A stretch of DNA of 64,000 nucleotides from Spisula solida. Taxonomy: Eukaryota; Mollusca; Bivalvia; Venerida; Mactridae. The stretch covers positions 28,270,784-28,334,783 of the forward strand of contig OX365953.1 in the NCBI GenBank assembly GCA_947247005.1, read 5' to 3'. Made by a program: the position numbers and the translations under genes. The notes beneath the pieces were generated by a model. That model did not search any database. It was not told where the DNA came from and worked only from the letters and a program-made list of their open reading frames with translations. Of the stretch, positions 13,050-24,808 are shown one piece after another. Position 1 is the first letter of the stretch. The number at the start of each line of letters is the position of its first letter.

Positions 13050-15373
13050 TACGTGTATAGTAGAAGGGTGAGCTTCGAAAAGAAGTGCGGTTGTGCTAAG
13101 CACATAGAAATTTCCGAGACCAGCAGCGAGCGTGTTTCCTTGAAAGATTTACGACAGAGGCCTTTTAAGAAACCCCTTGTATAATTTCTTAAAACGGAGA
13201 ATTTACTCTCAGGGACAGCTAGGTATCTTTGTACAGAATGTGTATCACATTTTTGTTATAAAAGTGCCAGTAATGAAATGTGTCCTTCCCAGCCGTCGGT
13301 TAACGGAAAAAAACGGAAAATTGGTACGAATGATAGTGTTGAAGTAAATACTATACATGTAGTTAATAATATTGAAATGGGAATACTTCACAAGAACTGA
13401 AGCAAATAACTGATGTCATAAGCAAATCTCAGTCCAAAGATTTAAGACATTATTTCGATAGCAAGTTAGGAACTTATAAAAACGATTTGGATGATTTTGA
13501 CATTGAAAGGTCTTTGTTAGAACAGAATGAAGTATTAATGATCTTTTTAGTGGGATAACAGGCTACAAAGGAACATTAAAGGTAAAGTTGCCCTGTTGGC
13601 GGCGATAAATTGCTTGATGTCAGTGGTAAACAGTTACACAATTACTTTTCTGTGTGAACCTTGTGTGTTACTTTTTTGGAGGCAGTAAAAGTATTACTCA
13701 GGTGATGTCTTCTGTTATGCCATTGTATAATATACTTTTGTATAAGAACGTTTTTCCAAGAACTTTAAAATACGCCAGTACCTTGTCCAAATCCGAGAAA
13801 TGATCTTATCACATATTTTGATAACGAACAGATTATGTCAAGGAACTGGAGAGTCAGGTACGATTATAAGGTAAACGTTAGCGTCATTACTTCTGTTATA
13901 CACATTAAACCACCAAAGTGTACTACACTTCAGTTTAATGGTGATCTCCATCCTAGCAGATGTGTATATGTTAATGACAATGCGATTGAGCCCATAAAAG
14001 ATTTCATAGACAGTATATCACGTAAATTTAAAAAGCATAGGGATGCCTACATCTTCCAGTTATTTAATGAGGTATTTGAAGAAATTCATCCGATATCAAC
14101 ATTATTCAGGAACATAATTCAGGTAAAGAAGGTACATCAACGGACCCTTATAAGTTTGTTGAACATTTTCACAATGCATCAACCCGGAGGTTACGGTTGG
14201 TGAACCTTGTATGAAAAATCCATGTTGAACTCAGGCTGTCAAGAGTGTACTGGAACAAATAATGAACAGTATGGGTGTAGGTAATGCAAAGAAATGGACT
14301 GTTTTTGGGATGTGATGGGCTCGCTTACATTTTAGCCCAACACATAATTCCTGATCACGAACATTTACACGCCATTCTTTTACAACCAGGTTTGGGCCAT
14401 TACGAAATAAATATGACAAAAAGCATGTTCAAGCTGTTATGGACAGTGTGCCTAAGTGACATAGCAAATATGCTAGGATATACATCTACATGGGCACAAA
14501 CCTGCTGTAGCAAAGCCACCGACCACCACAAATCATGACAAATATTAAACTTATTCTTATTTGGGACTGGTAAAGAGTTACTAATTCATTTCATAACCGA
14601 GTGTCAGAAAAACAATACAGTGCCGCCTTTGAATAAGTATTACACCTGGTTAAACGAAATGAGAGATCCTAATTACAAATTTATGCTGGAAACAGTCTTC
14701 ACACATATGTTTGCGTTTTGTCTGTTTCGTGCAGCAATCAGACGTAATAACAGTGAAGTCATGTTAATTGCGAGGACAAAGTTTACAAATTTATTTTATG
14801 GATTTAATCAAATCAATTACAAGGAAATTGATAACCTAGACCTAAGAACACGTTGCATAGCACCTGAAACAGTAAAACCATGTATACAATGTAATGAAGC
14901 ATTCTCGGTATCCTAGCAAATGTGAAGGCGCCGATTTTGTCTTGGAAGCAGTGAACAGAAGGTTAAAGATGATGATGCCACCTGGTATAGCGACTGAAAT
15001 GCGCTGGTAGACTGCTTGTAGAAGCTTCAATACAATTGACAAGGTAAAAATTAAATACAACAATCTAATTTGCTAATTTACAAATGTTGTTTCAATGCTG
15101 GACTCTGTGTGCTGGACAATAAAACTTTATTCCATTTAATTGAGGTTCATTCGTACAAAAGAATCCAAGGGCACTTTGCCTCTGCCCAGTACTCACAGGA
15201 AGGTTGCGAACAAATGTTGTGCCACACGTGGCCTCAGATGCACATCTCTTACTGCTCTTTCTGGTAACTAGTATTTAACACAGTCACTGATGGTTCTGCA
15301 TTCCTTGTCGGCTGGGGTGATGGAAAGCCGACACTGCTGGTCAAAGGTTCAGGCTCATCAAATAACGTCACCT
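13050..15373 (+). pseudogene. Degenerate copy of an unnamed, probably multicopy protein
   Basis: Across all three plus frames a continuous protein-like track can be followed: a Cys-rich start (KKCGCAKH ... YLCTECVSHFC), a middle part, then well-kept blocks WTVFGCDGLAYILAQHIIPD, ILLQPGLGHYEINMTKSMFK, KATDHHKS, LFGTGKELLIHF and TVFTHMFAFCLFRAAIRRNN, and a late TDGSAFLVGWGDGKPTLL. Many stops and frame changes (for example after DHHKS and EAFSVS) show it is dead. I associate such blocks with repeated uncharacterised proteins of cnidarian and lophotrochozoan genomes, possibly transposon-borne (DUF6589-like); that is memory-based and unverified. Confidence 0.6.
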
Positions 15374-17389
15374 AAATATGTATAATGGCATTAATTGGTT
15401 GATAACATTTTAGGTGGTGTTGGTTCAGCAGCTGTTTAAAACGTGCCATCTCGAGAAAATGCATCGGTGCAATTGTTATTTTTTTAATGGTGAATGTCAG
15501 TAATGGTGTAAACAGTCGCAATTTTCACTTACCATTTTGCTCGAAACAACCGGAAATCAAATTTTGACTGATTTCGTTTATTCTATTGTGTTTTATTTGG
15601 CAGTAACTGACCAAATAAGCGAAAAGTCGGAAATTTAAAAGTTCCTTCTTCGTTAACGTTCATCCTACCCCTTGAAAATGGCAATACAATAAATTACAGG
15701 AAATTAAGAAACTGCGGCTGATAAACATGGACTACAGTTAATATCTTCCAGTGTTCAGAGACGTTCCGTATAAATTTGTATAAGTAAAAGCCGCGATTTT
15801 AAGAAAATTCAAGTGTTTCATTGTGTTAATGTCAAGTGTGATTATATTATTCAGGAATACGATACTATAGACAATATAGTCCGGTCAATTATGAAAAAGA
15901 CCCGGCATTGGACTGTATAGTAAATATTTTTTGGTATTCTGTTAGGGAATATGTTGTTATTGAAGAATCTGAATGATGCCCAGCTGGCACCATTGAGCAT
16001 TTTGAAAAATTCAAGATGGCGTCCAAGATGGCCGCTAAAATTTGAAAAAATGCCATGGTTGCATGAAATAAGTTACAAATTGCTATTTTTGCTCATCAGT
16101 TGTACTTTAAATGTTTTAAACATAAGTATTAATATATATTTATCATTATTCATTGATTCAGTTAATATAAGATGACATCCGGGACAGCTAAAATCAAAAT
16201 GGCGGCTACGTTGGCCGCAATAATTGCCCAAGTTGGTAAATTGTATTAAAAATAATCTATTTTAATCCTATTTGTTTATATCAGTACTGTAATATGTAAT
16301 TATTATTCAAAATTAAACTTTCTTTCATTTCGAAACTATTGACTTATTAGCTGATTCAAAATGGCACCCAAGATGGCGAACAAAACCAGTAAAAATATGC
16401 CGATGACGCAAGAAGTAAGTTACAAATTGCTATTTTTGCTGATGGGCCGTTCTTAAGATGTATTTGACGTATTTATTTATATCATTATTTATTGTTTGAG
16501 TTTATTTGCGATAACATCCATGAAGGCTGAAATCAAAATGGCGGCTACAATGGCCGTCATAATTGACGAATTGGCATATTTTCTTAAAAAAACATTACTA
16601 ATTGCTAATAATAATATTATCAGTACTGCAATATGTTGTAAATACTCTAATTGAAGCTTTAATTAAAAGCAATTGACCCGATAACTGATTCAAAATGGCA
16701 TCCAAGATGGCTTCCAAACGTGAACGAAGTGGTTAACCATACAGTCATTGCCATTGGTCGGTTGGTAAATTTAGTGTGAATCATCAAGTATTTATTCTAA
16801 ATAAACTAATTTATGTTGATCAATTTTACAAAAATCAATGTACATGCTGTATAATATGGGACCCCGCGCAATTGTTAGGTAGCATTTAAAGTTCAACCAA
16901 TCAGGTGTATTCTGTCCCCATCAAAACATGGGTTTTGTCCAAATTCCAGTGAGTCACGGTTGTGTAATAATTAATGCCCAGACGAATCCAGATAGTTAAA
17001 AGGTAATAACTCGTAATTGTTCAAACCCCTGAAAAAAAGAGTTTATCACTTTCATTGGTGATACAAATGCCACCACTAGTAAAGAAATGATCATTGATAA
17101 CGAAGGTCTAGGCGAAAAAAACCGGTATATTCTATGCTGCCATGTGATGCTTGTGTGTTAAGTTAATATTGAATGAAACAGATTCCAACACCCAGGAATC
17201 TACGAGGCCACATGGAGGTCATCTGATATGGTCGCTTTAAACCAAATATTATGTAGCGATCTCCAGAGGATGGGGAAGACCTCTGCATGACATAATAGTT
17301 TATATACGTGCAAAAATATGACCAGACCAGACCAGACATGGTAATAATAATAGTAATACATGTAATAATAATGATAACGACTTTATCTA

Positions 17390-17875
17390 TTGTGGATTAC
17401 ATATTTGACAGTTATAAAATTACTTGCTAGAGTAAGGAACGACCATTCTTGGGTTCTCTTTAAGCTTTGCACAGATATAGAATGTAATAATAAAATTATT
17501 TCTAAAGATCAATTGGGATACAAGAAGAGAATGTACAAAACTTGGCTTACTGATGAGATGATAAACATCAGACAGACTGTTGCAAACAAGGACCAGATAT
17601 CTAAAACACCAAGTTTAATAGAGAACTATGGGAAGAAGGTAAAGAAAGCGCCTGAATGAACATGAGGGTTGTGAAAAATTTATTAATAAAAGAAGAGGTT
17701 AAGGATTACATGATGACACTTGTCATAAAAGATCTTGTCAGAAGGAGAGAAAATGAACTATACATTGATCCTACCAGAAGTGATGCTACTTAGCGACCCA
17801 TTATTAGGCTGATTGCAAGAAAAGCCTCCATAATTAACCAAGATCAAGTGTTGAAAGCTCATACACCAACCTTAG
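17390..17875 (+). other. Interior of the 4.4-kb element with weak protein-like signal
   Basis: An 89-codon frame (GYKKRMYKTWLTDEMINIRQ) and continuing fragments VKDYMMTLVIKDLV and RRENELYIDPTRSDA could be transposase or LINE linker remains. No diagnostic motif; low confidence. Confidence 0.2.
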
Positions 17876-17884
17876 CATAATTAT

Positions 17885-18162
17885 AACTAGAGCTGTCGCC
17901 ATTCGGCAGACTAATATACCCCCGTCGACAAAGGGCCACAATTCTGCTAAAATTCATCGCAGCGCAAATTCCTTTCTTCATGCACATCTATATGTTGAGG
18001 TTGTTCATCTGTAAAAGTTTGAGCGAAATCCTGCCAAAACTGTAGGAGGAGTTGTGTCCACAAGAATGCGTCTACGGACAGACTGAAGGACTGACAGACA
18101 GACAGACAAGCTGAATCCAGCATAACCCCTTACAACTCGTTGTGCGGGGGTATAATAAGTTG
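17885..18162 (+). repeat. Dispersed repeat with GTCGCCATTCGGC start and GGGGGTATAAT end
   Basis: Starts AGAGCTGTCGCCATTCGGCA with ATACCCCCG nearby, has AAGGGCCACAATTCTG, a GACAGACAGACAGACAAG run, and ends GTGCGGGGGTATAAT (inverse of the start). A relative with the GGGCCATAATTCTGG block lies near 20990-21450. Confidence 0.7.
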
Positions 18163-20653
18163 TTGAGTGATATGTGGGAGACATAATAATTTTTGCATAG
18201 TGAAAGGAATGCCGCATGGTCAAGGTGGTTTGGTTACTTCCAGGATTGGAGAGGAATACAACCTAGTTGTCACATAAAAGGATAATACGTATGTGACCGA
18301 TAATAACATCAATGAACTGAGTCAGAGATATAAAATATGCTGAATATATTGGCCTAGTGTATCACACAGACTTTTAATGTGTACCGTTGACTAGTAGTAG
18401 TATATCTTCAGATTGGATGTAGTGAACTGCAACATCTTCTGTACGTAGGTTGCTGACATCTCCCAACAGCTTTGCCTCTTGCTAAACACTGTACATTGTC
18501 TTGACAACAAAACCAAAGACAATGGTCATTGTCAAGGAGATAAAACAGTTGGCGATGCAACATTATGCGCAATGCTCTAATCATGCAAGATGCCTTGTGG
18601 ATCATCAAAACATTGATAATGAGACCTTCATCTTCTTGAGACGTGTTGGAACTGACAGGGGAGGATTTAAATTTGAAGATTATTATAGGTAAAGCTTGCA
18701 ATGCTTCCAATACATTTAAACCACAGTGGAACACAAGCAACAACTTGATCGAATCAGACATCAAGCTATTCATCTCAATGCCAAGACAATATAGTTGTAT
18801 ATTTCAAAGACCTGGTACCTTACTGAGCAGATACTGAAGACTCCACGTAGACAGATGATGGCTCTGCATGTATTCCTCAACCATAATGTCCATGCAGAAT
18901 TGAGAAAATATACGACCAAGACATAATTAACTGTACGCCTTAACAGGGGATGAAGCAGAAATCCACCACCAACACCATACACGGACGAAAATGGCGTCAG
19001 TGTTGGCACAGGACGAAGCATGAACACACAACCCCAACCATAAAACGACGAACATGGAAGGGACATGGCATCTACATTATGAGAACAGTCTTACATCACT
19101 CACTAAGACCAGATAATCCTACTAGATATTACCTGATGAACATTTCTTGTCATAGCTTTCGTTTTGTGTGGCAAAAGTTGCGACCCAGGTCCGAAAATGA
19201 TTAAAAGCTGTTAACAATGCCTATTGCCAAACTACAGGAGAAGTGGATAAAATCAAGTGCAAATGTATATAAAATGTTGTTTGTCAAATAAACAAACGTG
19301 CAAATAAAACATAATTATATACATATACTAGTATTTACAATACCATATACATATACTAGTATACCAACCGACCACTGTGGTCTAAGATATATAATTAGCT
19401 TGGTTTAAACTTTCATGTTTGACATCAACTTGGAAGCCAATTTGAATAAGCTAAACATAAAGTGTTTTCAATTGTAGTTTTATTAGATCATTTATTACCT
19501 ATAGCAGTACTTATATTAAAAATTAACAATTTCTATTATGTTACATGCTATTGAATGCTAATTTTCAGTTTGACATATGTGGCAGCCATTTTTGCCGCCA
19601 TTTTGATTTCAGTCGTTATTGATGCCATCTAAAATTGGCTTAATCAATAAATAATGATATATTTATGCAGTGTATTACAGAAGTAATTATGTTTGAGACA
19701 CTTACACTACAATCAATCAGCAAAATATCAATATGTAACTTCTTGATGATCCACTAACATATTGTTTTTATTATAGCGGCCATCTTGGATGCCATTTTGA
19801 ATCAGCTAATGGGTCAACTGTTTTGAATTGAAGTTTTCTTTGAGTTTTTATCATATATTACACTACTGGTACACATATAATTAAAACAATTGAGTTTTAG
19901 TACAATTTGGCAATTATGGCGGCCATTATAGCCGTGATTTGGATTCCAGCTGCCATGGGTGCCATCTAAGATTCACTAAATCAATAACTAATGATAAATT
20001 TATATTAATGATAATGTTTTTAACATTTAAAATACAATCAACCCGCAAAAATAGCAATTTGTAATTTATTTCATGCACCCATGGCATTTTTTCTAATTTT
20101 AGCGGCCATCTTGGACGCCATCTTGAATTTTTCAAAATGCTCAATGGTGCCAGCTGGGCATCATTCAGATTCTTCAATAACAACATATTCCCTAACAGAA
20201 TACCAAAAAATATTTACTATACAGTCCAATGCCGGGTCTTACCTAAACATCCCATTTATAGACCGGACTAATATCAAGCAAAATTATGATAAGAAATAGG
20301 AACATATGTATCTTATTAATTTTGTTACATCAAAATGTATTGTTAACATTGATCAGCTTGAGATTCGTATGCGTCTTATATTTTTAGGTGCGATATTTAT
20401 ATGTGACTATAAATCATGTATTTCCTTGTATAAGTTGCTACTTACACGATTTATAGTCTGGTAGATTATAACCAGTGTTTCCTTATGTTATATAAACTAG
20501 GTTCCCTTGGCCACATTAACGCGTCTAATACTAATAATATCATACTTAACATTGACCCACTACCAACTTGTCAAGTCGAAACTAACATAACTGTTACACG
20601 TGTACGCTGCACCTGTGCACTTGGGATATGCTCCTAGGCCATAGTCACTGTGT

Positions 20654-20866
20654 GGAACCCACGTGACCAGATGCTAATGTTCGGAGCCAATTTTGTGGAC
20701 AAACCGCCTCGATTCAGGTAACATTTTTGCTTGTAACTTTCTTATAATTGATCGATCTGGATGAAATATAGACGAGCGCCGTCTCCTTTCAAAAATGTTA
20801 CCTGAATTGAGGCGGTTTGTTGACAAAATTGGCTCCGAACATTAGCATCTGGTCACGTGGGTTCCC
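20654..20866. mobile_element. 213-bp hairpin MITE with 8-bp duplication
   Basis: Near-perfect arms: GGAACCCACGTGACCAGATG at one end and its inverse at the other, continuing inward about 85 bp. Flanks CACTGTGT (20646-20653) and CACCGTGT (20867-20874) match 7 of 8, consistent with hAT-type insertion. Confidence 0.82.
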
Positions 20867-20989
20867 CACCGTGTAGTGGTAATACCAATTCCTCAGCCTG
20901 TCCGAATTGGCAGACGGCCAAATCCAAATTCTCAAAACTGTTAAGCGAGTTGAGGTTACATCATTATTAAATTTCTCTAGCCTCGTGTG

Positions 20990-21450
20990 CTACAAGTATC
21001 AAACGTCCACCAATCAGGTACAAAAAGAAAGCAAAAAGTCCATCCTTTACTGTCATCAATACATTGAGGTCGCTAAACTGTGAAGGTTTGAAAAAATTTA
21101 CCCATTGGTAAGTTCAACACACAAGCTGTTTCATCATTGGATATAAAGTAAAAAGAACAAAGGGCCATAATTCTGGTAAAAATTGACGCAACGTAATTTT
21201 CAATATTTACAGTCATCCTGTGAAAGTTTAAAGAACTTCCACAAAATAGTGAGGAGTTAAACACACAATAACTATGGGATACATAGTATAAGTAACTAAG
21301 TACAAATGGACACAGCAAAAATTCCATCCGTTACGGTCATCTATACATTGGGGTTGTTTATCCAGCAGTTTATGAACAGTTCAGCACAGGAGTTCCGTAA
21401 CAGACAGACGTACGTATAGACGGACGGACGGAAAGCACCGATGCTATATG
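20990..21450 (+). repeat. Dispersed repeat ending in a GGACGGACGGA run
   Basis: Internal phrases AAAGTCCATCC, TCATCAATACATTGAGGTCG and GGGCCATAATTCTGG recur in degenerate form, then ACGGACGGACGG and a C-run near 21451. Non-coding. Confidence 0.6.
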
Positions 21451-21470
21451 CCCCCCACTTGAAAATAAAT

Positions 21471-21650
21471 GGCTACGGGATTCCATTTTAGAGGGGAAAA
21501 GGCGTTGCGTTCCTTGTATTATATATATGAATGTAGAGTGATTTGTGATGGGCCGACTTGTATAATATTTTATTGGTAGAACTTCAAATTCCTGTGATTA
21601 TACTGAAGGAATACAGCGCCTTCTCCCCTCCAAAATGGAATCCCGTAGCC
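21471..21650. mobile_element. 180-bp MITE, complete copy (GGCTACGGGATTCC ends)
   Basis: Inverted termini GGCTACGGGATTCCATTTTA and GGCTACGGGATTCCATTTTG. Relatives lacking one end are at 6220-6430 and 32335-32515. No clear target duplication. Confidence 0.8.
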
Positions 21651-21689
21651 ACAAGGCAGTCCAAAGGACGATTATAATCCCCCGCCGCA

Positions 21690-22290
21690 TTAATAACAGT
21701 GAAATTGTCCAATAAGTTACACATTTGCTATGAGTTCATGCAATTTGGCCCAGGCATTAACAAATTAAGGAGTGGACAAGAAAAATAAGATTTAAACTTT
21801 TGAACTGTGACCTTGACCCAGCATGGTTGGAATGTGGGTTCTACTCGTCGCCATCATTAGTTATACGTTTGGTATCAGTTTCATGCAATTCGGCTCAGGC
21901 ATTAAAAAGTTATGGAGTAGACACGGAATGCAAGATTCAAACTTTTGACCTGAAATAGTGACCTTGCCCTTGAACCGGCATGGTTGGAATGTGGGTCTGC
22001 GCGTCATTCGGTATGAGTTTCATGCAATTCAGCCAAGGCATTAAAAAGTTATCGAACGGACACGAACTGTAAGATTCAAATCTTTGACCTTGAATTGAGA
22101 CCTTCACCTTGAACCGGCATTGTTGGAATCTTGTTGGAAGTTACACATTTGGTATTAGTTTCATGTAATTCGGCCCTGGCATTAAACAGTTATTGAACGG
22201 ACACGAATGTAAGATTCAAACCTTTGACCTTGAATTGTGACCATGACCTTGAACCGGCATGGTTGGGATATGGGTTCTGTGCGTCATTTT
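21690..22290 (+). repeat. Four ~150-bp tandem units (GACCTTGAACCGGCATGGTT)
   Basis: Units marked by TTTCATGCAATTCGGC, AAAAGTTATGGAGTAGACAC, GACCTTGAACCGGCATGGTT and TGGGTTCTGCGCGTCAT-like text. Non-coding, diverged. Confidence 0.8.
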
Positions 22291-22900
22291 TATAGTAACA
22301 CATTTGATTTTATTAGAGCATTTCTTGTCCGGAGCATAACTTTGTGACCTTAAGTTCAAATGACTCAAGATTTAATGTGCATGTTTCTTGCAATAAGCCG
22401 AAGTACATGCGCAAGAACCATAACTCTACCTGTCATAGTTTTTGAATTATTTCCCTTTGATTGATTTTATTAGAGCATTTCTTGACCGGAGCATAACTTT
22501 GTCACCTTAAGTTCAAATGACTCAAGATTTGGTATGCGTGTTTCTTGCAATAAGCCGAAGTGCAGTGCGCAAGAACCATAACTCTGCCTTGCACCGTTTT
22601 TGAATTATTTCCCTTAGATTGATTTAATTTGAGCATTTCTTGTCCGGCGGATAACTCGTCACCAAGAGGTTGAATGACTTGAAATTTGGTATGCATGTTT
22701 CTTACCAAAAGTCCAAGTGCAGTACACAAGAATTGTAACTCTACCTTGTGCCATTTTTGATTTTTGTCCCTTTGATTGATTTTATAAGCATTTCTTGTCC
22801 GTGGCATAACTTTGTCACCATAAGTATTAATGACTCCAAGATAGGTATGCATGTTTCTTGCTGTGACATTTTTTTGTCCAGAGCATCACTTTGTCGTTTT
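22290..22900 (+). repeat. Four ~150-bp tandem units (TCCGGAGCATAACTTTGT)
   Basis: Units marked by TTGATTTTATTAGAGCATTT, TCCGGAGCATAACTTTGT, AAATGACTCAAGATTT and CAAGAACCATAACTCT. A minus-strand open frame of 116 codons (22502-22852) is a repeat by-product. Confidence 0.8.
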
Positions 22901-23037
22901 TAGTTCAGATGACTAGAGAACTCTTGTGAGTCGATATGTAGCCCAATAGTGGATAGTTTTTCATGACTAATGTGCATGTCGTCAGGCGACACATGCGACT
23001 CGCGGAGCTTTTATTTATAGTACATCGTCGATGCCGT

Positions 23038-23303
23038 TGTTAGTCCCCTACCGGTTGTTGACCGGAGGGGACTATAGGTTTGCCCTCCGTCCGCCAGTCC
23101 GTCCGTCAGTCCGTCCGTCAAACAATCTGGATCCTGCCATAACTCAAACAGTTTCCAAGCTAGGTTTATGAAACTTGATATGTAGATAGGGGGCAATAAG
23201 GGGATTATGCACGTCTAAAAATATGTTGATTCTGACAAAAATGTGGTTGCTATGGCAACAGAAACATTGAAAATGGCCTCAAACCGGTAGGGGACTTCTG
23301 TAT
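23038..23303 (+). repeat. Short element with CCCTACCGGTT inverted ends
   Basis: GTCCCCTACCGGTTGTTGAC at the left and AAACCGGTAGGGGAC at the right face each other. A GTCCGTCAGTCCGTCCGTC leader follows the left end. Non-coding. Confidence 0.7.
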
Positions 23304-23814
23304 TGCTTGCAATTCTTAATTACTTGTTGTCTAAACCACACCCCCAATCTGAGTTTTTGTATGGGAAACCCTATATTTTTAACTTACGGTCAGTTCAACA
23401 CATCGGCTCACGATTAGCGCACAATAAACTCGTGCGCCGATCCAAGTGAGTAGCTATTCGTTAATATTACTGATTTGCCACGAGGAAAGCGTGCAAATGG
23501 TTGGGGATAAATTTAAAATGATCAATTTGAAATGCTATAGTAACTCCAATTTTGTATAAACACTTACATTTAAGAACATTCTATAGTGCGATAGGGCATG
23601 TTATAAAAAAACATTGTTTTCTTATAATTGAACTTTGGTAGACATAACAAACATAATATTACTATCCGACCAGGAAATTTTCGAATGTTTTAATCACAGC
23701 CATTTTAATTAAATCTGATAAAGATGAAGAAACAGGTAAACATTTTTTGTATATATACATACCTAGGGTGTTATCTTGTTGAAGGCGTTTTGAATCATGG
23801 AAACCATATTAGTC

Positions 23815-24808
23815 GCCTAAAAGGTATTGTTTGGCATCGCCACTGAACGCTTGACTTGTATCCAGATCAGCTCAATCGCATTCAACTCCGCGTGGTAAGG
23901 AGGTAGTCGGATATAGGAGTGACCATGGACTTCCATGACCGTATTGCGGGAGCGGTCGGTTGGTCTTGTAGAGGTGAAGTAACTCTTCCTTCAGCATAGT
24001 GTCGCCGTACTCTTATGTTGTTGCGTTGGAGCCAGGCTTTGATGTCAGTCTTGTTGTTGGTGGTTGTCGGGCACTTGTCCTCTTGTATCTTGTGATAAGG
24101 GGCATTGTCCACAACGAGAACGGTCCTGGTATTAAGATTTGGTATCAGCTTGTTCTGAAGCCATCTCATTAAGTTGTCCGAAGTCACCTCGATGTGGTAA
24201 TCCCCTGTTGTAGTTTTCGCCTTGAAGATAAATTAGCACCGTCCACAAACCCATCTTCAGCTCCTGTGTGTAAAATTATGTACCGAATACCCCTTCCAAA
24301 TGGCACCGCAACGGCAAAGTCGTCAATCTGTCAGAATCTCCGAGCACTACGGGGTGTGTGTACAAATTTCTCGTCCGTGTACACGATTGGACGACCTTTC
24401 TCCCAAAACCGTCGGATCTGGCGCAGATACGAGAATCTTGCCACTACGACGTCTGTTTTCTCCATAAGTAGCCTTCTATTAGTCTGTGTCGCCTTCCATC
24501 TGAAGCCTATGGGTTGGAGAATTGTCCTCAGCGTCTCTCGACCTCCGTTGAAGTCTATCCGAGACTGTAGCTCCTTCGGGATGTCGGCAAGCGCAGGTAC
24601 GATTTTCCTAAATATGACAATATCCTGGTCAGAAGAATCAAGCTCAATCCTTCTCGAGTACTGCTTTCGCTGAAAACAAGGTGTGTCATCTCGTTGCAGC
24701 CAGTAGTGTCGAATCCGATACCCTAGTAAGATTAGCCACTCTCTCAAACACCGACTCCAATGACACCGGTAGCTTATCGGCATCCTTCTCCTGTCTACAG
24801 ACCTGAGG
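23815..24808 (-). pseudogene. Broken DDE transposase, Tc1/mariner-IS630 type
   Basis: Minus-strand reading over several frames shows an N-terminal helix-turn-helix-like segment (RVANLTRVSDSTLLAA), then VYTDEKFVH (first Asp), VVDNAPYHK (second Asp) and ELNAIELIW (catalytic Glu). Order and wording fit the IS630/Tc1/mariner DDE fold. The distance from second Asp to Glu is about 79 residues across a frameshift, much longer than DD34E or DD37D and closer to the DD82E (Sailor) type. At least one in-frame stop (after TPRSARRF) and three frame changes make it non-functional. Terminal repeats were not located. Confidence 0.85.

Larger units (their letters stand above)
15878..20270. mobile_element. 4.4-kb element with long inverted arms of tandem subunits
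   Basis: Outer ends TAGTCCGGTC (15878) and its inverse (20270), then ACCCGGCATTGGACTGTATA and several hundred bp matching in inverted orientation. Each arm holds units marked by TCAAGATGGCGTCCAAGATG and AAAATGGCGGCTAC, period about 330-340 bp on the left. Identical-looking short open frames in both arms (MLLLKNLNDAQLAP) are arm-derived, not genes. The interior has only scrambled open frames and an inserted GGGGGTATAAT repeat. No transposase was recognised. Confidence 0.82.

Noticed and set aside
15951..16175. Open frame MLLLKNLNDAQLAP, also found inverted at 19926-20186
   Set aside because: Same sequence in both arms of an inverted-repeat element, with CAAGATGGC tandem motifs; repeat-derived, no domain.
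18408..19204. Gene with several overlapping open frames on both strands
   Set aside because: Interior of a 4.4-kb repeat element; frames are short, overlap on both strands and show no domain.
22502..22852. 116-codon minus-strand open frame
   Set aside because: Lies entirely in ~150-bp tandem repeat units; no homology.
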